A DNA stretch of 64,000 nucleotides from CAYPKW01 sp964411425. Lineage in GTDB: Bacteria > Pseudomonadota > Alphaproteobacteria > Dongiales > Dongiaceae. The translations under genes and the position numbers were made by a program. Below, piece after piece: positions 1 through 7,903 of the stretch; position 1 is the stretch's first letter, and each line of letters begins with the position of its first letter. The notes beneath the pieces were generated by a model. That model saw nothing but the letters and a program-made list of their open reading frames with translations. It had not been told where the DNA came from and ran no database searches. The stretch is from positions 28,214 to 92,213 of the forward strand of contig CAYPKW010000004.1 of the NCBI GenBank assembly GCA_964411425.1, written 5' to 3'.

Positions 1-343
1 GGCTCACGCCCAGGATCGCGTTGGCGCCGAGGCGCGACTTGTCGGGCGTGCCGTCGAGCTCGGTCATCATGAGGTCGACCTTCGCCTGGTCTTCGGCGTC
101 GAGGCCCGACAGCACGTCGAAAATCTCCCCGTTCACCGCTGTGAGCGCCTTCAGGACCCCCTTGCCGGCGTAGCGCGCCCCGCCGTCGCGCAGCTCGTGC
201 GCCTCGTGCGCCCCCGTCGAGGCGCCGGAGGGAACGGCGGCGCGGCCGATGCTGCCGTCCTCGAGCCGCACGTCCACTTCGACCGTCGGGTTGCCCCGGC
301 TGTCCAGGATCTCGCGGCCGTGGATGTCGACGATGGCGGTCAT
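1..343 (-). CDS. eno: Enolase, N-terminal part (gene runs off the left edge)
   Basis: Glycolytic enolase, which interconverts 2-phosphoglycerate and phosphoenolpyruvate in the cytoplasm. Only the first ~114 residues are in the window. Read from the ATG at 343, the protein starts MTAIVDIHGREILDSRGNPT, the very conserved enolase N-terminus, followed by the substrate-loop sequence PSGASTGAHEAHELRDG near residue 40. It ends in the conserved stretch LGANAILGVS at the window edge. In related genomes eno directly follows kdsA; here it is separated from kdsA by about 5 kb of accessory DNA. The gene lies 82 bp downstream of the acyl-CoA synthetase gene on the same strand. Identification is secure; the rest of the gene cannot be checked. 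Confidence 0.96.
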   Translation of the reverse strand, partial: MTAIVDIHGREILDSRGNPTVEVDVRLEDGSIGRAAVPSGASTGAHEAHELRDGGARYAGKGVLKALTAVNGEIFDVLSGLDAEDQAKVDLMMTELDGTPDKSRLGANAILGVS

Positions 344-425
344 GGGGCTAATTCAATCGGTTCGGAAAGCCGCCCAGGCATACAGGCACGCAGCGCGCCA
401 TGGCAAGCCGGCTTTCGATCCGCCC

Positions 426-2120
426 TCACCGTCCCTTGAGCTCGGGGAAGTCTTCCTCCCAGAACTCAGCGGCGCGGCGCGGGGCACCGGGCGCCCTCGC
501 CATCTCCGCCTGGCGCAGCTCGACGCGCCGGATCTTGCCCGAGATTGTCTTCGGCAGCTCGCCGAACTCCAGCCGGCGAACGCGCTTGTAGGGCGCCAGC
601 CCGGCGCGGGAGTGCTGGAAGATCGCCTTGGCCGTCGCGCCGTCCGGCGCCCAACCCTCGGCCAGCGAGACGAAGGCCTTGGGAACGGCGAGGCGGATGG
701 CGTCGGGGCTCGGCACCACCGCCGCCTCGGCCACCGCCGCGTGCTCGATCAACGCGCTCTCGATTTCGAACGGGCTGATGCGGTAGTCCGCGGCCTTGAA
801 GACGTCGTCGGCGCGCCCGACGAAGGTGAGGTAGCCGTCGGCGCCGCGCAGCGCCACGTCGCCGGTCCGATAATAGCCGCCGGCCATGGCGCGGGCGCCG
901 GCATCGGGGTCGTCGCCATATCCCGGCATGAGGCCGAGCGGGCGGGGGTCGAGCGCGAGGCAGACCTCGCCTTCGCTCGCCTCGCGGCCCTCGGGGTCGA
1001 GTAGCCGCACGTCGTAGCCCGGCAGGGGGCGGCCCATCGAGCCCGGCTTCACCGGCTGGCCCGGCGAGTTGCCGACGAGCGCCGTCGTTTCGGTCTGGCC
1101 GTAGCCGTCGCGGATGGCGATGCCCCAGGCCTTGCGCACGGTGTCGATGACCTCGGGGTTGAGCGGCTCGCCGGCCCCGATCAGGTCGCGTAGCTTGGTC
1201 TTGTAGGCGCCGAGATTCTGCTGCACGAACATGCGCCAGACGGTGGGCGGGGCGCACAGCGTGGTGACGCCGTGGCGCACGATCGCCGCCAGCGTGTCCT
1301 GAGGCACGAATTTCGGCGCGGCGTAGATGAACACGGTGGCGCCCGCGTTCCACGGCGCGAAGAAGCAGCTCCAGGCATGTTTGGCCCAGCCCGGCGAGCT
1401 GATGTTGAGATGGACGTCGCCGGGCACCAGCCCCAGCCAATACATGGTCGAGAGATGCCCGACCGGGTAGCTCGCATGGCTGTGGACGACGAGCTTCGCC
1501 TTCGCGGTGGTGCCAGAGGTGAAGTAGAACAGGATCGGCTCGCCGGCGCGCGACGCGCCGTCGGGGACGAACGTCGCCGAGGCCCCATGGGCATCCTCGA
1601 ACGAACGCCAGCCCGGCGCGGGGCCGCCCACCGCGATGCGCAGGGTATCGGCGGGCAGATCCGCGAACTTCGGGGCGTCGCCGGCGCCGGCGACGACAAA
1701 GCGCGCCTTGGCGCGCGACAGCCGGTCGCGGATATCGGCGGCGGTCAGCAGCGTCGTGGACGGGATCACGATGGCGCCCAGCTTGATGGCGGCGAGAATG
1801 ATCTCCCACAGCGGCGCCACGTTGCCGAGCATCAGGAGGATGCGCTCGCCGCGCCCGACGCCCTGGGCGCTCAGCCAGTTGGCGACCCGGTTCGAGCGCT
1901 CCCCCATCTCGGCGAAGGTTATCTTGGTCTCGTTGCCCTGGTCGGTGACGATCCACAGGGCCGGGCGGTCGTTGCCCGCAGCCATGGCGTCGAAATAGTC
2001 GAGCGCCCAGTTGAAGGCTTCGAGCCGCGGCCACCGGAAGCCCCGATAGGCGGTCTCGTAGTCGGCGCGGTGGGCGATCAGGAAGTCGCGCGCCCTGAGG
2101 AATTCAGCGATGGCGGTCAT
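426..2120 (-). CDS. AMP-forming acyl-CoA synthetase (acetyl/medium-chain acyl-CoA synthetase-like)
   Basis: Member of the ANL adenylating superfamily that activates a carboxylic acid to its CoA thioester through an acyl-AMP intermediate. About 564 residues. Visible motifs are the phosphate-binding loop TSGTTAKAKLV near residue 201, the adenine-binding motif DGYGQTETT in mid protein, the hinge motif YRTGD, and the catalytic lysine in LPKTISGKIRR near residue 528. The overall layout resembles medium-chain acyl-CoA synthetases (ACSM) and short acetyl-CoA synthetases, but the acyl substrate cannot be read from the sequence. The frame stays open upstream to an ATG at 2189, which would nearly abut the divergent ureohydrolase gene at 2216. 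The ATG at 2120 (or 2132) leaves room for promoters. No clear Shine-Dalgarno sequence decides between them. Not part of the usual kdsA-eno neighbourhood. Confidence 0.85.
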   Translation of the reverse strand: MTAIAEFLRARDFLIAHRADYETAYRGFRWPRLEAFNWALDYFDAMAAGNDRPALWIVTDQGNETKITFAEMGERSNRVANWLSAQGVGRGERILLMLGNVAPLWEIILAAIKLGAIVIPSTTLLTAADIRDRLSRAKARFVVAGAGDAPKFADLPADTLRIAVGGPAPGWRSFEDAHGASATFVPDGASRAGEPILFYFTSGTTAKAKLVVHSHASYPVGHLSTMYWLGLVPGDVHLNISSPGWAKHAWSCFFAPWNAGATVFIYAAPKFVPQDTLAAIVRHGVTTLCAPPTVWRMFVQQNLGAYKTKLRDLIGAGEPLNPEVIDTVRKAWGIAIRDGYGQTETTALVGNSPGQPVKPGSMGRPLPGYDVRLLDPEGREASEGEVCLALDPRPLGLMPGYGDDPDAGARAMAGGYYRTGDVALRGADGYLTFVGRADDVFKAADYRISPFEIESALIEHAAVAEAAVVPSPDAIRLAVPKAFVSLAEGWAPDGATAKAIFQHSRAGLAPYKRVRRLEFGELPKTISGKIRRVELRQAEMARAPGAPRRAAEFWEEDFPELKGR

Positions 2121-2215
2121 GGAGCCTGACATACCGGCTAACATGACCGGCGCATAGTACTCATTGCCGGATTCCGTTAGGGTGCGCACGCTAACTTTCG
2201 GGCAAGGGGCGCCCT

Positions 2216-3169
2216 ATGCGCGACACGGTTTTTCTCGAACCCTTCGCCAGTTTCATCGCCGCGCCGACCGAGCCGGACCTGGCGCGCCTCGACGCCGACG
2301 TGGCGGTGTTCGGCTTTCCCCTGGTGACGCCCTACGACATTCGCGGCGCCTCGCTCGATTCCGCCCATGCGCCGAGCGCCGTGCGCGGCCAATCGGTATG
2401 GCTGGGCGATCCGGTGGACCGGCACGACTTCGATTTGGGCGGCACGGTGTACGACGGCAAGAACGTGCGGGTGGCGGACTGCGGCGACGTGCGGGTGGAT
2501 GCCACCGACTTGCCGGCCGCGCACGCCCGCGCGACGGCGGTGACGCGCCGCATTCTCGAAGCCGGCGCCGTGCCGTTCATGATCGGCGGCGACGATTCGG
2601 CGCCGATCCCGTTCTTTCGCGCCTTCGAGGGGCGCGGGCCGATCACGTTGGTGCAAATCGACGCCCATATGGACTGGCGCCACGAGGTAAATGGCGTGAC
2701 CGAGGGCTACAGCAGCACCATGCGCCGCGCCTCGGAAATGCCGTGGTTCGAGCGCATCGTCCAGATCGGCCAGCGCGGCACGGGCAGCGCGCGGGCGACC
2801 GAGTTCCGCGACGCCACCGCCCATGGCGTGACGTTCGTCCCGGCCCGCCGGGTGCACGATGAGGGCGTCGCGGCCGCCCTCGGCGCGATTCCCGACGGCC
2901 GCCAATACCTCATCACGGTCGACTGCGACGGCATCGACCCCTCCGCCATGCCGGGGGTGAACGCGCCCTCGCCCGGCGGCCTGTTCCATCACCACGCGAC
3001 GGCCCTCATGCAAGGCATCGCCGCCAAGGGCCGCGTCGCCGGTTTCGATATCGTGGAACTCGCGCCCGTCAAGGACGTGAACGGAATCTCGGCCTACGCG
3101 GCGGCCCGCCTCATCATCAACGTCATCGGCGGCATGGCGCGCTCGGGCCAGATCCCGCGGCGGCGGTAG
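2216..3169 (+). CDS. Ureohydrolase (agmatinase/arginase) family protein
   Basis: 317-residue protein of the arginase/agmatinase fold, Mn-dependent enzymes that release urea from guanidino compounds. Metal-binding signatures are visible: GGDDS at residues 124-128, DAHMD at 149-153 and DCDGIDP at 236-242. In well-studied agmatinases the first motif is GGDHS, whose His is a metal ligand; here Asp127 takes that place. The other four aspartates and His151 are kept. The change may alter metal preference or substrate, so agmatine hydrolysis is not assured; related alphaproteobacterial proteins that I recall share this Asp variant. Transcribed divergently from the acyl-CoA synthetase and followed by a hairpin-plus-T terminator candidate at 3246. 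No polyamine or guanidine genes lie next to it to indicate the substrate. Confidence 0.85.
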   Translation: MRDTVFLEPFASFIAAPTEPDLARLDADVAVFGFPLVTPYDIRGASLDSAHAPSAVRGQSVWLGDPVDRHDFDLGGTVYDGKNVRVADCGDVRVDATDLPAAHARATAVTRRILEAGAVPFMIGGDDSAPIPFFRAFEGRGPITLVQIDAHMDWRHEVNGVTEGYSSTMRRASEMPWFERIVQIGQRGTGSARATEFRDATAHGVTFVPARRVHDEGVAAALGAIPDGRQYLITVDCDGIDPSAMPGVNAPSPGGLFHHHATALMQGIAAKGRVAGFDIVELAPVKDVNGISAYAAARLIINVIGGMARSGQIPRRR

Positions 3170-3245
3170 GGGGCAGGCGCCCAGCGAGCGTCCACCCAGC
3201 GAGCGAAGTGAAATTCCAGCGAGGCACCCCATGCCAAGCGGGCGA

Positions 3246-3268
3246 GCGACATGCGTAATGTCGCTTTT
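3246..3268 (+). terminator. Probable intrinsic terminator of the ureohydrolase gene
   Basis: Perfect 7-bp inverted repeat GCGACAT / ATGTCGC with a 5-nt loop, directly followed by TTTT, 77 nt after the ureohydrolase stop codon. The stem can extend by A-T and G-T pairs into the T run. The T tract is short, so efficiency is uncertain. Confidence 0.5.
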
Positions 3269-3515
3269 AGGACAGTATTCGCCAAGCGGGGCATCAACAG
3301 GGGGTTGACCCGCCCCTGGCTGGGAATCATTCACGATGTCAAACAGCCGGCGGCCGAAGCCACCCGCCTCTTATAGGATCGTACGCCTATGGCGTCAAGG
3401 GCGCTTCGCGGCTTTCTCTTGCGTCGCCATAGGCGCGGGACCGGCGCAGCCTATCGCCCATCCCCCGCCCGTGGCATGATGGCGGTGGTAGAAGCGAACA
3501 CGCGAGCGGACCGAC
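3269..3515. other. Intergenic region with an 11-bp inverted repeat
   Basis: Noncoding DNA between the ureohydrolase and the pentapeptide-repeat gene. It holds an inverted repeat with arms CGCCTATGGCG (3384-3394) and CGCCATAGGCG (3425-3435), separated by 30 bp. Short ORFs here have no recognisable content. No convincing promoter was seen, although the gene starting at 3516 must be transcribed from here or by read-through. Confidence 0.5.
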
Positions 3516-4910
3516 ATGCCTTGCAGCTTCATCTCGTTCGAAGGCAGCGCTTGCCAGTTCGGGAGCTTGGCCGAAGACCGACTCCTTGACCATGAGGGGC
3601 GCCGATACTGTTTGTTTCACGCCCCGATGGAAGCACTCGACGGAAACGGGGTTGCCAAGAGGGCTTGGGACCGGAAGCGTATCGAGGCTTTCAACGAAGA
3701 AATCTTCAATCTGCTACGCAGGACCGAGGCCGGCAAGTTGACCGATTTCACCGGCGTCGTGTTTCCGGCGGCCATTGCGTTTTCGGGCACAGAAGAAGCA
3801 ATGAGACGCCCACTCCCGTACATTTCCTTTGACGCGGCCACATTCTCCAGTGTTGCGTCGTTCGACGGAGCCATCTTCTCCGGCCATGCGTCTTTCCGCA
3901 GGGCCACCTTCGCCAGCGGCGCGTCGTTCAATGGGGTCATTTTCTCCGGAGCTGCAGCATTCAATGGCGCCACCTTCTCCGACGATGCGTCATTCAGCGC
4001 GGCCACTTACTCCAGCTATTCGTCGTTTGACGGGGTCACTTTCTCCAGAGGCGCGGCGTTCAACGGTGCCACCTTCTCCGGCAATGCGGGGTTCGCCAAT
4101 GCCACCTTCTCCGGCTTCACGTATTTCGCCGGGGCCGTCTTTTCCGGCCATGCGACTTTCGATGGTGCATTCTTCGGGTCTTTGACGTGGTTCAATGGAG
4201 ACGGCACCGGCAGCCCTTCGGAATTCAACCGCATTTCCTTCGGACCCAGCGACAAGCGGCCATGCCGCTTCAAGGAAGTTGCGGATTTCAGCAATAGACA
4301 TTTCCAAGACGCCGCGAATTTCCGCCAAGTGGTATTCGCAAGGGCGCCGCTGTTTCACGGCAGCAGACTGCACCAGGGCACAGACTTTACCGGGGCACAG
4401 TTCGATGACCGCAGCGGCGACGCTGCGCCGGCTTACCGGACGCTTAAGCTCGCGATGGCGGAAATGCGTGCCCGCGACGAGGAAGGGATGTTCGCCGCGC
4501 GCGAACAGAAATGCCGGCGAAAGCGCACAGACACGTCGGGGTTCGTGAAGGCGCTGTCGTATGTCTATGATCGGGCTTCGGGTTACGGTCAGCACGCCGG
4601 CCGGCCGATCCTGTGGCTCGCCGGCGTGATACTCGGTTTTTTCCACCTTTACCTGTTCGGATTCGCGCCTTCGCCGTCGAGGACGTTCGACTTCGAGCCC
4701 GCGATGCTCGGCGAAGTATTCCGATTCACGCTGCGGCAGATCATCGATCCCTTCTCGGCGTTCCAGAAGACCGAGGATTATGTCCTCACCCACGCGTTCA
4801 ACGATCCACCGCTCGGCCTGGCGCTCCTGGCGAGTGTCCAGAGTATGCTGAGCCTCGCCCTCATTGCGCTCTTCCTGCTCGCGCTGCGCTGGCGGTTCCG
4901 GCGGGATTGA
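3516..4910 (+). CDS. Pentapeptide-repeat protein with Cys-rich N-terminus and C-terminal membrane segments
   Basis: 464-residue protein of unknown function. The N-terminus has a possible metal site, Cys3, Cys13, Cys32 and His35 (C-x9-C-x18-C-x2-H). From about residue 75 to 300 there is a phenylalanine-type pentapeptide-repeat tract in which units such as ATFSG and AAFNG alternate, with Phe at nearly every fifth position. This predicts a right-handed quadrilateral beta-helix. A basic linker follows, then two probable membrane segments at about residues 365-386 and 433-457, and a final RWRFRRD tail. This arrangement suggests a repeat domain anchored at the inner membrane. The gene sits in the accessory block between kdsA and eno. 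Codon use looks less GC-biased than in neighbouring core genes, consistent with acquisition. I do not assign a biochemical role. Confidence 0.8.
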   Translation: MPCSFISFEGSACQFGSLAEDRLLDHEGRRYCLFHAPMEALDGNGVAKRAWDRKRIEAFNEEIFNLLRRTEAGKLTDFTGVVFPAAIAFSGTEEAMRRPLPYISFDAATFSSVASFDGAIFSGHASFRRATFASGASFNGVIFSGAAAFNGATFSDDASFSAATYSSYSSFDGVTFSRGAAFNGATFSGNAGFANATFSGFTYFAGAVFSGHATFDGAFFGSLTWFNGDGTGSPSEFNRISFGPSDKRPCRFKEVADFSNRHFQDAANFRQVVFARAPLFHGSRLHQGTDFTGAQFDDRSGDAAPAYRTLKLAMAEMRARDEEGMFAAREQKCRRKRTDTSGFVKALSYVYDRASGYGQHAGRPILWLAGVILGFFHLYLFGFAPSPSRTFDFEPAMLGEVFRFTLRQIIDPFSAFQKTEDYVLTHAFNDPPLGLALLASVQSMLSLALIALFLLALRWRFRRD

Positions 4911-4928
4911 AGCGGAATTGCGCTGACT

Positions 4929-5056
4929 GGATGTCATGCCGAGCCATGCCCTGAGCCATGTCCCGAGCGCAGCGAGGGAGCAGCGAAGGGGCTGCGAGGC
5001 ATCTCGACTCGGTCGAAGTTCGGCGACGAGACTCCTCGCTGCGCTCGGAGTGACAG
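4929..5056. repeat. 128-bp direct repeat, copy A
   Basis: Nearly identical to 5130-5257, with two substitutions that I can see (GAAGTTC versus GAGGTTC, and CGCTGCGCTC versus CGCTCCGCTC). The unit begins GGATGTCATGCCGAGCCATG and ends with a TCGGAGTGACAG motif. Such high identity implies recent duplication or gene conversion. Confidence 0.9.
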
Positions 5057-5061
5057 CGATA

Positions 5062-5126
5062 TTGTCGTCCCGAGCCTTGTCCCGAGCGCAGCGAGGGAAC
5101 AGCGAGGGACCTAGACTCGTTGCCGG
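5062..5126. repeat. 65-bp interspersed repeat, copy 1 (second copy at 45484)
   Basis: Matches 45484-45548 with two substitutions, although the copies lie 40 kb apart. Starts TTGTCGTCCCGAGCCTTGTC and ends near TTGCCGG. It shares the CCCGAGCG-AGCGAGG core with the flanking 128-bp repeats, so both belong to one broader repeat family. Confidence 0.88.
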
Positions 5127-5129
5127 GTT

Positions 5130-5257
5130 GGATGTCATGCCGAGCCATGCCCTGAGCCATGTCCCGAGCGCAGCGAGGGAGCAGCGAAGGGGCTGCGAGG
5201 CATCTCGACTCGGTCGAGGTTCGGCGACGAGACTCCTCGCTCCGCTCGGAGTGACAG
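5130..5257. repeat. 128-bp direct repeat, copy B
   Basis: Second copy of the element at 4929-5056, same length and orientation, two mismatches. It ends 91 bp before the kdsA stop codon, so it lies in the 3' untranslated region of the kdsA transcript. Confidence 0.9.
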
Positions 5258-5348
5258 GTCGACCGCCACTCTTTGGCTGTCGGACCTCGTCCTTCGTCCC
5301 TCGACAGGCTCGGGATGAGGAGGCTCAGGAGGAGGTCGTTGCGCGACG

Positions 5349-6197
5349 CTACGCGTCGGTGCCCGCCGCTCCCGCCTTCGCCAGGCGGTCGAAGTCCATC
5401 AGCGTCCGCAACAGCCCGGGCATGTCCTTGAGCGGCACCATGTTGGGGCCGTCGGAGGGCGCGTTGTCGGGGTCCTGGTGCGTCTCCATGAAGACGGCGG
5501 CCACTCCCACCGCGACCGCGGCGCGCGCCAGGACGGCGACGAATTCGCGCTCGCCGCCGGAGGACGTCCCCTGCCCGCCCGGCTGCTGCACCGAGTGGGT
5601 GGCGTCGAACACCACCGGGCAGCCGGTCTCGGCCAGGATCGGCAAGCTGCGCATGTCGGAAACCAGCGTGTTGTAGCCGAAGCTGGCGCCGCGCTCGCAC
5701 AGCATGACGTTGCGGTTGCCGGCCGCTTCAACCTTGGCCACCACATGCTTCATGTCCCAAGGGGCGAGGAACTGGCCCTTCTTGATGTTCATGGCCCGGC
5801 CGGTGGCGGCGGCGGCGAGCAGCAGATCGGTCTGCCGGCACAGGAAGGCGGGGATCTGGAGCACGTCGACCGCCTCCGCCGTCGGCGCGCATTGCTCCGG
5901 CGCATGCACGTCGGTGAGGACCGCGCAGCCGTATTTCTCGCGCAACTCGGCCAGGATGGGCAGCCCCTCTTTCATCCCGATGCCGCGCGCGCTCTCGAGG
6001 CTGGTGCGGTTCGCCTTGTCGAACGAGGTCTTGTAAATGAGCCCGATGCCGAGTCTGCCCGTAAGCTCCACCAGCGCGTGCGCCATCTCGTGCGCATGGG
6101 CGCGCGATTCGAGCGCGCAAGGTCCGGCTATCAGCGTCAACGGCCGGTCGTTGCCGACGGTGAGCGTCCCGATACTGACGTGGCGGCAGGAGGGCAT
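5349..6197 (-). CDS. kdsA: 3-deoxy-8-phosphooctulonate (KDO-8-P) synthase
   Basis: Condenses phosphoenolpyruvate with arabinose-5-phosphate to give KDO-8-phosphate, the precursor of the inner-core sugar of lipopolysaccharide. 282 residues from the ATG at 6197. That A is also the last base of the pyrG stop codon (TGATG), which decides the start over the longer open frame to 6308. The N-terminal motif IAGPCALES carries Cys27. From knowledge of the family, Cys here marks the metal-dependent class, whereas the E. coli type has Asn. KTSFDKANR and the later VVFDATHSVQQPGG motifs are also present. The gene is in the conserved tpiA-secG-pyrG-kdsA run, but eno, normally next, is 5 kb away. Its presence matters because lpx genes are absent from their usual place in this window. 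Confidence 0.96.
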   Translation of the reverse strand: MPSCRHVSIGTLTVGNDRPLTLIAGPCALESRAHAHEMAHALVELTGRLGIGLIYKTSFDKANRTSLESARGIGMKEGLPILAELREKYGCAVLTDVHAPEQCAPTAEAVDVLQIPAFLCRQTDLLLAAAATGRAMNIKKGQFLAPWDMKHVVAKVEAAGNRNVMLCERGASFGYNTLVSDMRSLPILAETGCPVVFDATHSVQQPGGQGTSSGGEREFVAVLARAAVAVGVAAVFMETHQDPDNAPSDGPNMVPLKDMPGLLRTLMDFDRLAKAGAAGTDA

Positions 6198-7822
6198 CAC
6201 ACCAGCCGCGACTGCTCGAGGGCCGCCCGTATGAAGTCGGTGAACAGCGGGTGCGGCTCGAACGGGCGCGACCTCAACTCCGGGTGAAACTGCACCCCGA
6301 TGTACCACGGATGGCCCGGCAGCTCGACGATCTCCGGCAGGATGCCGTCCGGCGACATGCCCGAGAAGCGCAGGCCCGCCTGTTCCAGGCGCTCCTTGTA
6401 GGCGACGTTGACCTCGTAGCGGTGGCGATGGCGCTCGCGGATGCGGTCGGCGTCGTAAATGCCGCGCACCTGGCTGCCCGGCATCAGCTCGCAGTCATAA
6501 CCGCCGAGCCGCATGGTGCCGCCGAGGTCGCTCTCGATGTTGCGTCGTTCCACCACGTTGCCGCGCGTCCATTCGGTCATCAGGCCGACCACCGGCTCGG
6601 CGCAGGGGCCGAATTCGGTGGAGCCGGCGAGCGCGATGCCCGCGAGACTGCGCGCCGCCTCGATCACCGCCATCTGCATGCCGAAGCAGATGCCGAAATA
6701 GGGCACGCCGCGCTCGCGCGCGAAGCGCGCCGCCTGAACCTTGCCCTCCGCGCCGCGCTCGCCGAAGCCGCCCGGCACCAGGATGGCGTGCACGTCCTCG
6801 AGGCGGCGGACCGCCGCCTCGGTTTCGAAGATCTCCGAGTCGATCCAGTCGAGGTGAACGCGCGCGTTGTTGGCGATGCCGCCGTGGGCCAGCGCTTCGG
6901 CCAGCGACTTGTACGAGTCGATCAGCGAGGTGTATTTGCCGACGATGGCGATCGCCACCTCGCTCTCGGGCGCCCGGATGCGTTCGACGACGCGCCGCCA
7001 GTCGTCGAGGCTCTGGCCGCCGGACGGCAGGCCGAAATGGCGGCACACCGCCACGTCGAAGCCCTCGGCGTGGTAGGCGACCGGCACCGCGTAGATCGTG
7101 TCCACGTCGAGCGCCTGGATCACCGCCTCGGGCCGCAAATTGCAGAACAGGGCGATCTTGCGGCGCTGTTCCGCCGAGATCTCGCGATCGCAGCGGCACA
7201 ACAGGATGTCGGGCTGGATGCCGACGCTCAACAGCTCCTTGACCGAGTGCTGCGTCGGCTTGGTCTTGAGTTCGCCCGCGGTGCCGATCCACGGCAGCAG
7301 CGTCAAATGGATGAACAGCGAGCGCTCGCGGCCCAGTTCGTTGCCGAGCTGGCGAATCGCTTCCAGGAACGGCAGGCTCTCGATGTCGCCCACCGTGCCG
7401 CCGATTTCGCACACCACGAAGTCCTCGTCGCCCAAGTCGGCGCGGATGAACTCCTTGATCGCGTCGGTGACGTGCGGAATCACCTGCACGGTGGCGCCGA
7501 GGTAGTCGCCGCGCCGCTCGCGCTGGATCACCGTCGAATAGATGCGGCCGCTGGTGACATTGTCGCTGCGCCGCGAGGCGACGCCGGTGAAGCGCTCGTA
7601 ATGGCCGAGGTCGAGGTCGGTCTCCGCGCCGTCGTCGGTGACGTAGACCTCGCCATGCTGGATCGGGCTCATGGTGCCCGGATCCACGTTGAGATACGGG
7701 TCGAGCTTGCGCAGGCGCACCTTGTGGCCGCGCGCCTGCAGGAGCGCGCCCAACGCCGCCGCCGAAATTCCCTTGCCCAGTGAGGAGACCACGCCGCCGG
7801 TGATGAAGATGAACCGCGTCAT
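6197..7822 (-). CDS. pyrG: CTP synthase
   Basis: Makes CTP from UTP, ATP and glutamine. 541 residues, normal length. The N-terminal synthetase domain starts MTRFIFITGGVVSSLGKG with its nucleotide loop. The C-terminal class I glutamine amidotransferase domain has the nucleophile in GICFGMQ near residue 380 and the His-Glu pair in VQFHPE near residue 515. Starts 81 bp downstream of secG on the same strand and overlaps kdsA by one base, so the two are probably translationally coupled. Confidence 0.98.
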   Translation of the reverse strand: MTRFIFITGGVVSSLGKGISAAALGALLQARGHKVRLRKLDPYLNVDPGTMSPIQHGEVYVTDDGAETDLDLGHYERFTGVASRRSDNVTSGRIYSTVIQRERRGDYLGATVQVIPHVTDAIKEFIRADLGDEDFVVCEIGGTVGDIESLPFLEAIRQLGNELGRERSLFIHLTLLPWIGTAGELKTKPTQHSVKELLSVGIQPDILLCRCDREISAEQRRKIALFCNLRPEAVIQALDVDTIYAVPVAYHAEGFDVAVCRHFGLPSGGQSLDDWRRVVERIRAPESEVAIAIVGKYTSLIDSYKSLAEALAHGGIANNARVHLDWIDSEIFETEAAVRRLEDVHAILVPGGFGERGAEGKVQAARFARERGVPYFGICFGMQMAVIEAARSLAGIALAGSTEFGPCAEPVVGLMTEWTRGNVVERRNIESDLGGTMRLGGYDCELMPGSQVRGIYDADRIRERHRHRYEVNVAYKERLEQAGLRFSGMSPDGILPEIVELPGHPWYIGVQFHPELRSRPFEPHPLFTDFIRAALEQSRLV

Positions 7823-7903
7823 GGACTCGACTTATGGAACGAAAGGGCCGGGCCCGGCAAGCCTTTCTCGGCGGCCGAACGAGGCGCGCCGCGAGGCGTC
7901 GCC

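Larger units (their letters stand above)
4911..5348. other. 438-bp intergenic repeat cluster
   Basis: No credible gene. The stretch consists almost wholly of repeats: two 128-bp near-identical direct repeats (4929-5056 and 5130-5257), a different 65-bp element between them (5062-5126), and a trailing GC-rich element around 5284-5335 of the same general style. Read in the reverse direction the elements give runs such as HSERSEESR, which I recall as a typical spurious translation of this kind of intergenic repeat. Confidence 0.8.

Noticed and set aside
2177..3334. 385-residue minus-strand open frame over the ureohydrolase gene
   Set aside because: It has no family motifs and is His/Arg/Ala-rich, as expected for the antisense frame of a high-GC gene. 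The opposite strand has intact ureohydrolase motifs.
4911..5348. Possible insertion sequence
   Set aside because: No transposase frame and no terminal inverted repeats with target duplications; only short noncoding repeats.
4861..5700. Minus-strand open frames reading HSERSEESR-type peptides
   Set aside because: These are translations of the intergenic repeats at 4929-5257, not a protein gene.
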